Assembly: GCA_964511075.1 (NCBI GenBank)
Contig: CAZEDM010000009.1
Coordinates: forward strand, 95,654-159,653
Reading direction: 5' to 3'
DNA: 64,000 nucleotides
Origin: CAZEDM01 sp964511075
GTDB taxonomy: Bacteria > Zixibacteria > MSB-5A5 > RBG-16-43-9
In this document: positions 16,436-25,116 of the stretch, one piece after another
Numbering within the stretch: the stretch's first letter is position 1
Layout of the letters: each line of letters opens with the position of its first letter
The notes under the pieces: generated by a model
The model's database searches: none
Told to the model about the DNA's origin: nothing
What the model saw: only the letters and a program-made list of their open reading frames with translations
Made by a program: the position numbers and the translations under genes

Positions 16436-16463
16436 GTAGGGGCAATTCATGAATTGCCCCTAC
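16436..16463. repeat. Perfect 28-base GTAGGGG-framed palindrome at the 3' end of the binding-protein gene
   Basis: GTAGGGGCAATTCA pairs perfectly with TGAATTGCCCCTAC. It ends one base before the TAA stop (16465-16467, minus strand) of the binding-protein gene and may serve as its 3' hairpin. It has the same outer frame as 29179-29218, 45284-45311, 49781-49820 and 60359-60386, with a different core. Confidence 0.85.
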
Positions 16464-16464
16464 A

Positions 16465-17262
16465 TTATTGTATCCTGGTCTTAACCGAGAACCACTTCTT
16501 ATTCAGATCCTCTAATTTACCTGAAAGCTGTAAAGAGGTCAGGGCATTATTGATTGCCTCCAACAGCCTTTCCTCCCCTTTTCTCACCGCAATCCCGTAA
16601 TTCTCCGAGGAAAGGTCTGGTCCAACAATTTTGGCATTCCCCTTGAGGGCTATGATTCTCTGGGAGGTTGGCTTGTCGTTGACGATGGCATCCAATTTCC
16701 CGTTCTCCAGATCGATAAAGGCGGCTCCGATGTTATCGAAGGAGATTATCTCTGCCCCTTCGATTTTTTTGGCTAAAAGCTCCCCGGTGGTTCCCAATTG
16801 GACCCCGATTCTTTTGCCCTTCAGGTCCTCCAGTGAGTTTATCTTTTGCTGGTCGAGTCTCACGGCAATGGACTGGCTTGCCTGGTAATAGGGCTGGGAG
16901 AAATCTATCATCTTCTCCCTTTCAGGGGTGATGGTAAAAGCGGAGATCACCGCGTCGTATTTACGATTGTTCAAACCGGAGATTATTCCGTCAAAGGGTA
17001 CTACGATATATTCGCATTCCACCTTTAGCTTATCACAAATCGCATCCATCAGGTCTATATCAAAACCGACTATCTTACCGGTTTCTGTATCCTTGGATTC
17101 AAAAGGAGGATAGGTAGCATCCGTTCCCACCAAAAGCTTCTTTTGCTGGGTTATCCTTTGAAAAGCGTCCTGCTTATCTGCAGAACAGCTTAAAGACAGT
17201 AAAAAAATAAATGGTAAAAAGAGGAGGGTGAAGTTATTGAAAAATTTAAATATTCTCATCAT
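16465..17262 (-). CDS. Amino acid ABC transporter substrate-binding lipoprotein
   Basis: A 265-residue SBP_bac_3 family protein that captures a polar amino acid in the periplasm. A lipobox LLSLSC lies at about residues 21-26. The mature protein starts its fold with KLLVGTDATYPPFESKD and contains the family signature GFDIDLMDAICDKLKV near 67, with DAVISAFTITPEREKMIDFSQPY (hinge and ligand contacts) near 103. It lies nine bases after the toastrack protein gene, so it appears transcribed with the PspC/toastrack genes. Its presumed permease and ATPase lie 1.5 kb further, beyond the plus-strand insert. Confidence 0.9.
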   Translation of the reverse strand: MMRIFKFFNNFTLLFLPFIFLLSLSCSADKQDAFQRITQQKKLLVGTDATYPPFESKDTETGKIVGFDIDLMDAICDKLKVECEYIVVPFDGIISGLNNRKYDAVISAFTITPEREKMIDFSQPYYQASQSIAVRLDQQKINSLEDLKGKRIGVQLGTTGELLAKKIEGAEIISFDNIGAAFIDLENGKLDAIVNDKPTSQRIIALKGNAKIVGPDLSSENYGIAVRKGEERLLEAINNALTSLQLSGKLEDLNKKWFSVKTRIQ

Positions 17263-17271
17263 AAAGAAGAA

Positions 17272-18180
17272 TCAATACCCGACTATCCTGAGACTGGAGA
17301 TGGCTCCTTTTAAGCGGATATCTATTCTGGAGGGCGCGGTATCATAATTGTAGGTCCAGATCCTTTTCTTCTCCCGGTTCAGTGAGATGTCCCTGAACTG
17401 GGTGGAACTTAAGGAGGAACGGCTTTCAATCTGCAGTCCGGCGCTTTTGGGCAGCAGCAGCTCCAGGCTGGAGACATCCGCATCGATGCTGGCTTTTAGA
17501 AACTTTGCCTTGTCCCCCAATTTGATTTTGAGACTGCTGGCGTCCAGCTCTATAGTCAGGTTCTCCAGAACAAGCTGGGAGAAATCTAAATCTCCACTCA
17601 TAGCCGCATTCTCAATCTCCAGCTCCCAGGGGATCTTATCGGAGAGCGATATGTTCCAGTCGCGGCTTTTGTTAAAGCTGCTTCTGAATCCTGTTTTCCA
17701 GAAACGGTCCACATCTTTCAGGTTCAATCGCACCAGGCTGTCTTGCTCCGAATAGTTATAGATGGAAAGGGGTTTCCTTCTCCAGTAATCCAATTTAGCT
17801 GAGATCAGTTTGTCCGTGTTAGAATCGATCTCCAGCCTGCCGGCTTTGAAATCCAAGGATGCATATCCTTTTTTGTATGGAGACTCCAACTCCTTTTCCC
17901 AGTTGTAAGTGTTTCTGAAGAACTCTTTTTCCCCCTGGCTGGAGTAGAAGTAAGCCGGTCCCAGAATAGCGATAAGAAACAGAATAGGGGAAAGCAAAGC
18001 TAAAAAGCTCAGTGCAGTTTTGGCGAAGAGTTTCTCTATCCCTATGGCTATGAGCAAAACCGGCCACAGGGATAAAATGGAGAACCAGACTGACCAGTCA
18101 ACGTAATCCAGGTTGTTCAAAAGTAAAACCAAACCCACAGAAATTAGAATGACCCCGTTTCTTATCCTGGAAATCTTCAT
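17272..18180 (-). CDS. LiaF-like membrane protein with toastrack domain
   Basis: A 302-residue protein with a LiaI/DUF5668-like N-terminus of three to four TM helices (MKISRIRNGVILISVGLVLL start, NLDYVDWSVWFSILSLWPVLL) and a C-terminal beta-rich 'toastrack' domain (about 105-302) of repeated strands such as LENLTIELDASSLKIKLG and LKASIDADVSSLELLLP. Toastrack proteins with PspC partners form envelope-stress sensor modules. The gene follows the PspC-domain gene by ten bases on the same strand. The cognate output regulator is not obvious here. Confidence 0.8.
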   Translation of the reverse strand: MKISRIRNGVILISVGLVLLLNNLDYVDWSVWFSILSLWPVLLIAIGIEKLFAKTALSFLALLSPILFLIAILGPAYFYSSQGEKEFFRNTYNWEKELESPYKKGYASLDFKAGRLEIDSNTDKLISAKLDYWRRKPLSIYNYSEQDSLVRLNLKDVDRFWKTGFRSSFNKSRDWNISLSDKIPWELEIENAAMSGDLDFSQLVLENLTIELDASSLKIKLGDKAKFLKASIDADVSSLELLLPKSAGLQIESRSSLSSTQFRDISLNREKKRIWTYNYDTAPSRIDIRLKGAISSLRIVGY

Positions 18181-18190
18181 ATTCTCTCCT

Positions 18191-18556
18191 TTAAGCCTTT
18201 AAAAGCAACAAGATACCAACGATTATAAGGATCACAGGCCAGATGAAATGAAAACTAAACCAGGGAATAAAATTGTTTAGCAAAAAGAAAAGGCCTGCTC
18301 CGATCAGGATCAAACCGGGCAGATATTTTTTGGTCTCCGGCTCTTTCTCGTTTACTACCTGGCCCTCGACTGCCTCAGCCCGGGGCACGATTATCCAGGC
18401 GATGATGTAAAGGAGTACCCCTATGCCGTTAGCGAAGATCAAAAGCACCGCCAGGAGCCTGACGATGGTGGAATCGATATTAAAATATTCGCCCAGGCCG
18501 CCGCATACCCCGCCGATCATCGAGTTCTTTGTAGAGCGATAAAGTTTTTTCTCCAT
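18191..18556 (-). CDS. PspC-domain membrane protein
   Basis: A 121-residue protein whose N-terminal PspC domain (KKLYRSTKNSMIGGVCGGLG, then YFNIDSTIVRLLAVLLIF and a GIGVLLYIIAWIIVP helix) is characteristic. A second hydrophobic pair at about 80-120 is LiaI/DUF5668-like. PspC proteins sense envelope or membrane damage. ATG 18556 is chosen; a GTG two codons upstream lies inside the GAGAGGTGG ribosome-binding site. It precedes the toastrack protein gene and probably forms an operon with it. Confidence 0.88.
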   Translation of the reverse strand: MEKKLYRSTKNSMIGGVCGGLGEYFNIDSTIVRLLAVLLIFANGIGVLLYIIAWIIVPRAEAVEGQVVNEKEPETKKYLPGLILIGAGLFFLLNNFIPWFSFHFIWPVILIIVGILLLLKA

Positions 18557-18603
18557 ATCCACCTCTCTTTTCTTTGGTATACGAGTCTAACCGTTCTCAG
18601 GTT

Positions 18604-19344
18604 TCATTTCTTCTCCGCCTCGCCGGTCATAGGCACGAAGCGAACCGGGATGATGTTTTCTCTTTTTATCCCTTTTTCCGTTCTGGTCACTAAAATCAGC
18701 TCCTGGAATAAATCACCTACCGGGATGACCAGTCTTCCACCCGTTTTCAGCTGGTCAACCAGAGGCTGGGGAATATGGTCAGGTGCGGCGGTGACGATTA
18801 TCCCGTCAAAAGGGGAATGTTCCTTCCAGCCCTTGTAGCCGTCCGCACATTCTATGGTGACATTTTTGTATTCCAGTTCCTTAAGGGTGCTTTCGGCCCT
18901 TTGAGCCAGGGCACAGATTATCTCTATAGAATAGACCTCCCCGGCGATCTCAGCCAGGATGGCAGACTGGTAGCCAGAGCCTGTTCCTATCTCCAGGACT
19001 CTCTCGCCGCCTTTCAAGCCCAGAAGCTCGGTCATCAGGGCAACGATATAGGGCTGGGAGATAGTCTGTCCCTCACCTATAGGCAGGGGACCGTCTGAAT
19101 AAGCCTCGTTCAGATAAGTTTTGGGCACAAAAAGATGACGGGGGACTTTTCTCATAGCCTGAAGAACCAGAGTATCCTTGACCCCCCGCCTCTCGATCTG
19201 GGTCCTGACCATCCACTCCCTTTTCTCCAGCATCCTCAGGGAATCTGATGCGGATTTATTCTCCATAGAAGAGTTTTTCTCCTCGGCGTTTATGCAGGTT
19301 AAGAGCAGAAGTGAAATAATCAGGAATAAACTTTCCCATCTCAT
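18604..19344 (-). CDS. pcm: Protein-L-isoaspartate O-methyltransferase, predicted exported
   Basis: Uses SAM to methylate isoaspartyl residues in aged proteins, starting their repair. Motifs are GEGQTISQPYIVALM (PCMT signature), VLEIGTGSGYQSAILAE (SAM motif I, near residue 120) and GGRLVIPVGD (post-motif). Unlike the usual cytosolic enzyme, ATG 19344 gives a signal peptide (RWESLFLIISLLLLTC, possible lipobox) followed by a roughly 25-residue linker. AGGTAG lies just upstream of that ATG; an in-frame ATG at 19377 is less likely. A periplasmic enzyme would need imported SAM, which is odd, although exported PCMTs are annotated in other diderms. Confidence 0.85.
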   Translation of the reverse strand: MRWESLFLIISLLLLTCINAEEKNSSMENKSASDSLRMLEKREWMVRTQIERRGVKDTLVLQAMRKVPRHLFVPKTYLNEAYSDGPLPIGEGQTISQPYIVALMTELLGLKGGERVLEIGTGSGYQSAILAEIAGEVYSIEIICALAQRAESTLKELEYKNVTIECADGYKGWKEHSPFDGIIVTAAPDHIPQPLVDQLKTGGRLVIPVGDLFQELILVTRTEKGIKRENIIPVRFVPMTGEAEKK

Positions 19345-19496
19345 TTTTCTACCTGAAAAAATTGATGTCTCCTCCATCAAAAATAAAAATTAAATTCCGA
19401 AGGTTGTCAATAGATTATTTGGAAAAATAGTTAAAGCAAAATAGCAGTCGGAAAAATCTTTAAGACTAATAGAGATTGAAGATTATAGAAAAAAAA

Positions 19497-19531
19497 GAGG
19501 GACAGAACCCGCCACAGGCGAGTTCTGCCTC
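19497..19531. repeat. GGGACAGAACCCGCC-type palindrome
   Basis: GAGGGACAGAACCCGCC pairs imperfectly with GGCGAGTTCTGCCTC, followed by TAC. It is a worn relative of the element at 47894-47926. A further GTAGA...GCGTCTCTAC stretch follows at 19546-19575 beside the VIT/VWA gene stop. Confidence 0.6.
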
Positions 19532-19572
19532 TACAAAAGCAGTCGCCGTAGAAAACGCGTGTCTTTGCGTCT

Positions 19573-21723
19573 CTACCTTAACGCATTCACAACCTCAATT
19601 TTTTCCCCGCCCTGGTCTGCGATCTCTATGATTTTGTTTTTGAATACGAAGCTTACCTTTTCTCCCAGGGATAGGTATTTCTCGAACTCCGGATATCTCT
19701 TGGCTAACTCGAAATAGGCTGGGCTGAATCGTTTGATCTTTATGGTCTCAAGCTTGTCATCATACCTGCTATCGACCCATAGCTCGCCTTTTTTGAAAAA
19801 GGTTTTGTTTCCTATCTGCATAATCTCAGAGACCTTTATCTCTTTGCCGGAAGAGTCAAGAAATGCCTGTGTGGCAAGTGTAACTTCCTTGAGGTTAAGT
19901 AAATTCTTTGACTGGTAAACTGCACCAGAGCCCGTCTTTTTACTAAGCGGGTTACTCAAAGCCTCCATAGCTCTGTCTCTTAGTTGGTGATCTGCCAAGC
20001 GGTAATCTGCATCCACCAAGAAAGATGTATATTCGGTAATAATTCCATATCTTTTGGAAAGATGCACTATCTCATCCACCAACTCATCACTTTTACCATA
20101 AAGCCGGATCTTATCTACCAAATACCCTATCCTTCGGGTTGCCCAGAGCCTGGGGATGAAACTGTTCTTCTCCTCAGGTGAAAATCTGACTTTATAAGTG
20201 TAATTTTCTTTTCCTTCATTTGTGAAACCAGATAAGGTCGCGATGGAATTACCTTTACCCTCGTATTTTCCCAGGACGATTATCTGCGAGCCGCTGAAAA
20301 GGTCTGGCAGTTCCTCAGGATAAAGCTCGAAGGTTTTTATTCTGGAGAATCTCAGACTTAAATCAGCTAAGATGGGGAAAGATATCTTCTTGTAAAAGCT
20401 GGAGACTTTTACCTCTATGTCCTCATTCGGGGTTACGTAATCCGAGGAGGCATGGTTTTCTTTTGCTAAGCGGTCCAGGAAATGGGTGTTGACGTCGAAC
20501 CCCACCCCGAAGACGAAAAACCTTATGGAGTTGTTTTTGGCTTTTACATTCTGTAAGATCTTCTGCACGTCTTTTATTCCTACGGTAGGAAGCCCGTCCG
20601 TCAAAAAAACTATATAGGAAGTTTTGTCTTCAGGGTTGAGCTGTTTTAAGCCCTCCAGAAGAGCAGAGTTGATGTCAGTGCCTCCCTCTGCCTGGCAGCT
20701 CTCCACGAACTTGATGCCGGCATCTACGTTTCCCCTGGTAGCAGGCGAGATCTTCTGATTGAAAACCCTGACCCGGTCGTCGAAATCTATCAGATTGAAA
20801 CTGTCCCCGCGGTTTAAACTGTTCAGGCAGAAAACCAGAGCGTTTTTTGCCTGCTTGATTTTCTCTCCCTGCATACTGCCGGAGGTATCCAGAATAAAGA
20901 TTATCTTTTTGGGTATAGGCTTTTCAGCTCTTCTTATCTGGGGGGAGAAAAGTGCCATAAAGAAGTTTCCCTCTTTTTCGTCCTTATAGGTTAACAGGTT
21001 AAAACCTATCTCCTCCTCGGATAGGGAATAGTAGAGGACAAAGTCTTTGTTCGGGTTGGTGTTTTCCTCAAAATAGGAAACCCTTGCCTTGTAATCGCTT
21101 ACTTTTTCGACTCTGATCTCGTGGGTGGGAGAGTAGATATTTTTAATCGGGACTTCGGAGTTTATTATCAAATCCATCTTTACGTTATCCAATGGGGTCG
21201 GGGAGAATTTCTCAGTAGAAAGTGAATATTTGTATTCGCAGATGGCATTTTCAGATTTCAGCACCTGCGAGTAGCTAAGCTTTATCCTGGTCTCGCCACG
21301 AGCCGGTATAGGATAGACCCTTGCCCTGAACATCCCCTGGCCATAATATTCCAGCAGGGCTGGGTCCCTTCTTCTTCTCACGATATCCTCATAGATTCTT
21401 CTTGCCTGCTCCCTATCCAAAATCTCCCCCTTTATCTCCTCCCCGCCTATATACATGGAGAATTTGGAGATGCTGGCATCCTCCGGTATGGGGAAGATAT
21501 AGGTTCCTTCCAGGTCCTGGGGATAGTCGTTCTTGAAGACCTGATCCACAGTGGTCTGGGCTACCTGATTGTCGATCTTGATTTCGACGTGATGATATTT
21601 GATGGAAAGGTAGGGTGGAAGCGGCCTGTCAGGATGACGGGGAACAGGCACGATAAAACCATCTGCCCAGATTTTTGATGTGAGGATTATTAAGAGGCTG
21701 AGTGCGAGGCTTAACTTTTTCAT
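19573..21723 (-). CDS. Exported VIT plus von Willebrand A domain protein
   Basis: A 716-residue secreted protein resembling inter-alpha-trypsin inhibitor heavy chains. A signal peptide (1-20, ending IWA) precedes a VIT domain (about 35-165; NQVAQTTVDQVFKNDYPQDL, then IFPIPEDASISKF). A VWA domain follows from about 273, with an intact MIDAS metal site DTSGSM, and TDG near 370. The C-terminal 150 residues are less conserved. Such proteins are thought to mediate adhesion or assembly at the cell surface. The gene lies directly downstream of an ECF sigma / anti-sigma pair and is probably part of its regulon. Confidence 0.88.
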   Translation of the reverse strand: MKKLSLALSLLIILTSKIWADGFIVPVPRHPDRPLPPYLSIKYHHVEIKIDNQVAQTTVDQVFKNDYPQDLEGTYIFPIPEDASISKFSMYIGGEEIKGEILDREQARRIYEDIVRRRRDPALLEYYGQGMFRARVYPIPARGETRIKLSYSQVLKSENAICEYKYSLSTEKFSPTPLDNVKMDLIINSEVPIKNIYSPTHEIRVEKVSDYKARVSYFEENTNPNKDFVLYYSLSEEEIGFNLLTYKDEKEGNFFMALFSPQIRRAEKPIPKKIIFILDTSGSMQGEKIKQAKNALVFCLNSLNRGDSFNLIDFDDRVRVFNQKISPATRGNVDAGIKFVESCQAEGGTDINSALLEGLKQLNPEDKTSYIVFLTDGLPTVGIKDVQKILQNVKAKNNSIRFFVFGVGFDVNTHFLDRLAKENHASSDYVTPNEDIEVKVSSFYKKISFPILADLSLRFSRIKTFELYPEELPDLFSGSQIIVLGKYEGKGNSIATLSGFTNEGKENYTYKVRFSPEEKNSFIPRLWATRRIGYLVDKIRLYGKSDELVDEIVHLSKRYGIITEYTSFLVDADYRLADHQLRDRAMEALSNPLSKKTGSGAVYQSKNLLNLKEVTLATQAFLDSSGKEIKVSEIMQIGNKTFFKKGELWVDSRYDDKLETIKIKRFSPAYFELAKRYPEFEKYLSLGEKVSFVFKNKIIEIADQGGEKIEVVNALR

Positions 21724-21792
21724 CTTTCCCTCCTTGATAAAGGTTTTTCTATTCCCTATACAAATCAGGGAGGGAAATATTCCCGAAAAATT

Positions 21793-22914
21793 TTATTTTT
21801 TCTTCAGAACCTCCAGCTCGGTGATTTTACCGTTTATCTGGTCCTTGTTTTCCTGTTCGACTGTAGATTCTTTGAATTTTTCTAAAAGATTGATTCCTTC
21901 CTTGAGCAGGGAATCCTCACCGGTCTTGAGAAAAAGAAGCTGGTAACCAATTTTTAACTGTGAGAAACCCTCAAGAATCCATTCGGATTCAGGCTTTTTC
22001 TCAAAGAATTTGCTCCATGAGTTTATAACTTTTTTCAAAGTATCTGCCTCTGTCAGAGTATCATTTTCACTCAAGGCTCGAACCCAGTTTTCTCCGACCT
22101 TATAATATTTTATACCTTCAGCAGAATATAATCCTATATCCGCTTTCCTCCCTGAGACAGTTTGTTCAGCAGCCATTTTAATGGCTTTCTTTTTATCTGA
22201 AAACGCCTGAAGATGGACAGTGGTTTCCTGAACGCCCACTGGTGGGTTGGCTAATTCCGCTTGACTGGCTAACGTCACTTCTTCAGCTGCTTTTTCCTCG
22301 ATCTTTGACTTTTCAGCGGTAACCGCTGTAGATGGCTGAGATGCTTGGGCCTTATCCTTCTGGACCTTTCCTTCTGCTGGTGGAGTTACAGCTGCTGAGG
22401 GGACAACCTTTTTCTGAGCCTCAACTAACAAGGATTCCTTTACTGCAGGAGCAGGTTCTTCAGGCTCTTGCTGGGTTGGAGTGCTCAAAGCTTTTTCCAT
22501 CCTTTTAGTTCTGGTTTTCTCCAGCTCGCCTCCCCTGTAATCCCAGTAGAGTTTGCCTACTATGAAAACCAAAAGGATAGAGGCAATGCCAGCAGCTATT
22601 CTCAATTTGGCTGGGGAGTAAAGAAAAAGAGATTCCCAGCCGGATTTAATTTTAGCCCAGATCGATTTTTTCCTTCTGAGGATTATTTTGTTTCTCACCT
22701 CCCGGGTAAAGTTCTCCCAGTAGGCAGGGGAAGGCTCCGGTAGTTTTATCCTTCTGGCTTCGGCCTCCAGGCTTCTCAACTCCCGCAGCTTCTCTGCACA
22801 GCTTTGGCAGGTCGAAAGATGCTCCTCTATCTCTTTGGAACTTTTCTCATCTGTTTCTCCATCCAGATAGAGATGGAGCAGTTTTTCAAAATCCTCGCAC
22901 TTCAATTTTCTCAC
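21793..22914 (-). CDS. Membrane anti-sigma factor with zinc finger and long acidic C-terminus (module 2)
   Basis: A 373-residue anti-sigma factor. The cytoplasmic N-terminus has C6 and HLSTCQSC (about 32-39), the zf-HC2 ligands. A single TM helix is at about 106-123 (AGIASILLVFIVGKLYW). A low-complexity Ala/Glu/Pro/Lys segment (about 140-225) follows, then a helical C-terminal domain ending in KKK. It begins seven bases after its sigma partner, so sigma activity is probably controlled by sequestration at the membrane. Confidence 0.82.
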   Translation of the reverse strand: MRKLKCEDFEKLLHLYLDGETDEKSSKEIEEHLSTCQSCAEKLRELRSLEAEARRIKLPEPSPAYWENFTREVRNKIILRRKKSIWAKIKSGWESLFLYSPAKLRIAAGIASILLVFIVGKLYWDYRGGELEKTRTKRMEKALSTPTQQEPEEPAPAVKESLLVEAQKKVVPSAAVTPPAEGKVQKDKAQASQPSTAVTAEKSKIEEKAAEEVTLASQAELANPPVGVQETTVHLQAFSDKKKAIKMAAEQTVSGRKADIGLYSAEGIKYYKVGENWVRALSENDTLTEADTLKKVINSWSKFFEKKPESEWILEGFSQLKIGYQLLFLKTGEDSLLKEGINLLEKFKESTVEQENKDQINGKITELEVLKKK

Positions 22915-22920
22915 CTTCTT

Positions 22921-23517
22921 TCATAGATAACCCTTTAAGCTTCTCTGCAGTCTCTCCCTGGCACGGAAAAGCCGCGACATAACCGTCCCCTTGGAAAGCT
23001 TCAGGGTCCGGGCTATCTGCTCGTAACTTAAATCCTCATAGATTCTCAGGATGAAAACCGCCTTGAAATCCGGAGGCAGCTTCTCTATCTCCTTCTCGAT
23101 TTTTTCTCTCAGCTCCCTCTGGGCTAACTGATTGGAAAAATCTCCGTCCTCTTTTTCCTTTAAAGCAACTAGGGAGCCGTTTCCCAGCTGGCTTTCCGGG
23201 ATGGAGAATCTCTGTCTTCTAAGATAATTCAGGGTCAGGTTCATACATATCCTGTAAACCCAGGCAGAGAAGCTGTGGCCTTCCTTGAAGGAACCCAGGG
23301 AATAATAGGCTTTGATAAAAGATTCCTGAGCCAGATCATCTGCGGCATCGTGTGATTTGGTCATACGCAGAGCCAGATAATAGATCCTCTTCTGGTTTTT
23401 TTCCACCAGCCTTTCGAAAGAGTAGATGTCTCCTCTTTTAGCCTTGGCGATGAGCTTCTCTTCACTTTCCTCAATTCTTGTTTTAGGTCCCTTTTCCGTC
23501 ATCAGGATTTCCATCAT
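22921..23517 (-). CDS. ECF RNA polymerase sigma factor (module 2)
   Basis: A 198-residue sigma factor: region 2 around AADDLAQESFIKAYYSLGSF and region 4 around LSYEQIARTLKLSKGTVMSRLFRARE. It is related to, but clearly distinct from, the module 1 sigma. Starts at 23514 and 23502 are also possible. A sequence resembling an RpoE-type promoter lies 46 bases upstream, suggesting autoregulation. The module continues into the anti-sigma and VIT/VWA genes. Confidence 0.9.
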   Translation of the reverse strand: MMEILMTEKGPKTRIEESEEKLIAKAKRGDIYSFERLVEKNQKRIYYLALRMTKSHDAADDLAQESFIKAYYSLGSFKEGHSFSAWVYRICMNLTLNYLRRQRFSIPESQLGNGSLVALKEKEDGDFSNQLAQRELREKIEKEIEKLPPDFKAVFILRIYEDLSYEQIARTLKLSKGTVMSRLFRARERLQRSLKGYL

Positions 23518-23562
23518 TTAAAATACAATTCAAGATTAAAAAAATTCCCCGAATTCTTTATT

Positions 23563-23589
23563 TTCGATGTGAAAAAAATTTTGAAGTTC
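23563..23589 (-). promoter_or_regulatory. Possible ECF-type autoregulatory promoter
   Basis: On the minus strand GAACTT (23589-23584) is followed after 16 bases by TCGAA (23567-23563). This resembles the RpoE-type consensus GGAACTT-N16-TCNAA and is correctly placed for the sigma gene. It overlaps the holA stop codon. Inferred from pattern only. Confidence 0.35.
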
Positions 23590-24574
23590 ATAAATGACAC
23601 AGCTGGTACAGGAGAAGCTCAAGCAAAAGCGCCGGCGGCATTTTCCCGGATTTTAAGTCAAAATCAGCCTGGTAAAGGAAAGAAAGCCCTTTTTCCAACT
23701 GTTCCAGGCTGAAATTCTTTGCCTGGTCCTGATACTCACCTACATAATTAGGATAAGATCCCAGAAGATGAGCCAGTTTATAGGTATTCGTCTCTGAAGA
23801 AGCTTTTACCTTATAAAGCCTGAGGAAGTGCTCTCCCAGCATTAAGATGATATAGGTTTCCTTGCCCCTGGAAAGCGAAAGCTCCTTTAATATCCTAAGT
23901 GCCCGGGCAAAGTTTCTTTCCCCCACTGCTTGGTTAAGCTGATAGATATTCTCGGTTTTGCTATAGCCTACAACGGTCTCGATATCGTTTATATCTATTT
24001 TACCCCGGTCCTTGAGGTAGATGGCTAATTTCTCGATCTCATTTGCCAGATCGTAGAGATTATAGCCCACACCCTCCAGAAGCAGCTCGATCCCTGGCGG
24101 GTCTATCTTCTTCCCCTGTTTTTCGACTTTTTCCTTTATCCATCCGGAAACCTCAGCCTGAGAAAGAGGATAGAACTCGATTTCAGTACCAAGTTTTTCC
24201 AGTCTCTGGTAGAATTTCTGTCTGCGATCGACCTTGGGGGTAAACAAAATAAGACAGCTCGATTCCGGTATATGCGGCAGATATTTCAAAAGCTCCTCCT
24301 TCTCCTTTGGAGACAGCCTCTGGGCCTCATAGACCATAACCATTCTTCTCCTGGACCCAAAAGGAAGGGTCGAACACAGGTTGATTATCTCCTCTGACCC
24401 GGTTTCTCTGGCCTGGAGGACATCCAGATTGAAACTCCTCAGCTCAGGCTCGATTAAAAGCTGTATCAGCCTGTCAGAGGCTTCGCGCTTTAAGAAATCC
24501 TCCTCGCCGGTGAAATGATAAAGCGAGGCTATCTTTCCCTTTTCTATCTGGGTGAGGAACTGGGAATATTTCAT
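23588..24574 (-). CDS. holA: DNA polymerase III delta subunit
   Basis: HolA opens the beta sliding clamp within the clamp loader. The 328 residues show the DNA_pol3_delta layout: LYHFTGEEDFLKREA near residue 18 (replacing the Walker motif of active loaders), CLILFTPKVDRRQKFYQRL near 107, a middle helical lid (LANEIEKLAIYL) and a C-terminal collar domain. Length is typical. Its 3' end overlaps the putative ECF promoter of the next gene. Confidence 0.9.
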   Translation of the reverse strand: MKYSQFLTQIEKGKIASLYHFTGEEDFLKREASDRLIQLLIEPELRSFNLDVLQARETGSEEIINLCSTLPFGSRRRMVMVYEAQRLSPKEKEELLKYLPHIPESSCLILFTPKVDRRQKFYQRLEKLGTEIEFYPLSQAEVSGWIKEKVEKQGKKIDPPGIELLLEGVGYNLYDLANEIEKLAIYLKDRGKIDINDIETVVGYSKTENIYQLNQAVGERNFARALRILKELSLSRGKETYIILMLGEHFLRLYKVKASSETNTYKLAHLLGSYPNYVGEYQDQAKNFSLEQLEKGLSFLYQADFDLKSGKMPPALLLELLLYQLCHL

Positions 24575-25116
24575 CTTAGTCCGATTCTAGATCTATAGGA
24601 AAAGTTAGCAAAATCGGTTAACTCTGTCAATATTCTTTTAAAAATAGAAGTTGTGGCTAAGTTTCATGAATAAAGATGGACTTAATGCCCGAGGGAGGAG
24701 AGGGTGATCTTCGTCCCGTTACCTTTAGAGGAAAGAGGGCTTCTGTTATGAATTTATCCGAGATTGGATACTAGGAGCAGATGTTTGAGACCCCCTCCAG
24801 GGCTACACGTTTTTCACTGCCTTTGGCATTGTTTCTGATAAAACGCTTTTCGATTTGAGCAAGATATTATTTTTAAAGGGGTAAAGATAATCGATATAAA
24901 CATCGCTTAATGTTTGATAGTTGGTATGAGCTTTCCAACCCTTCGAAGAATAAATTAGTGGACCTAACTCGGTGGACACCCATAAATTTCCTTTAAAAAG
25001 TTTCCATAAAGGAAACGATACCTTCTACTCTACAGCAAGAAATGTGGGAAGTTAGTTCTGTTTCCTCAGAGGTTAGACTTCGTAAGGACAGAGCAATGTT
25101 CTGTTCTATGTACTTC
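24575..25116. other. Intergenic region with no recognised gene
   Basis: A 542-base stretch without a convincing open frame on either strand. A short hairpin GTTTCC/GGAAAC lies at 25000-25016. The palindromic families common elsewhere are absent, and I recognise no structured RNA. Confidence 0.5.
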
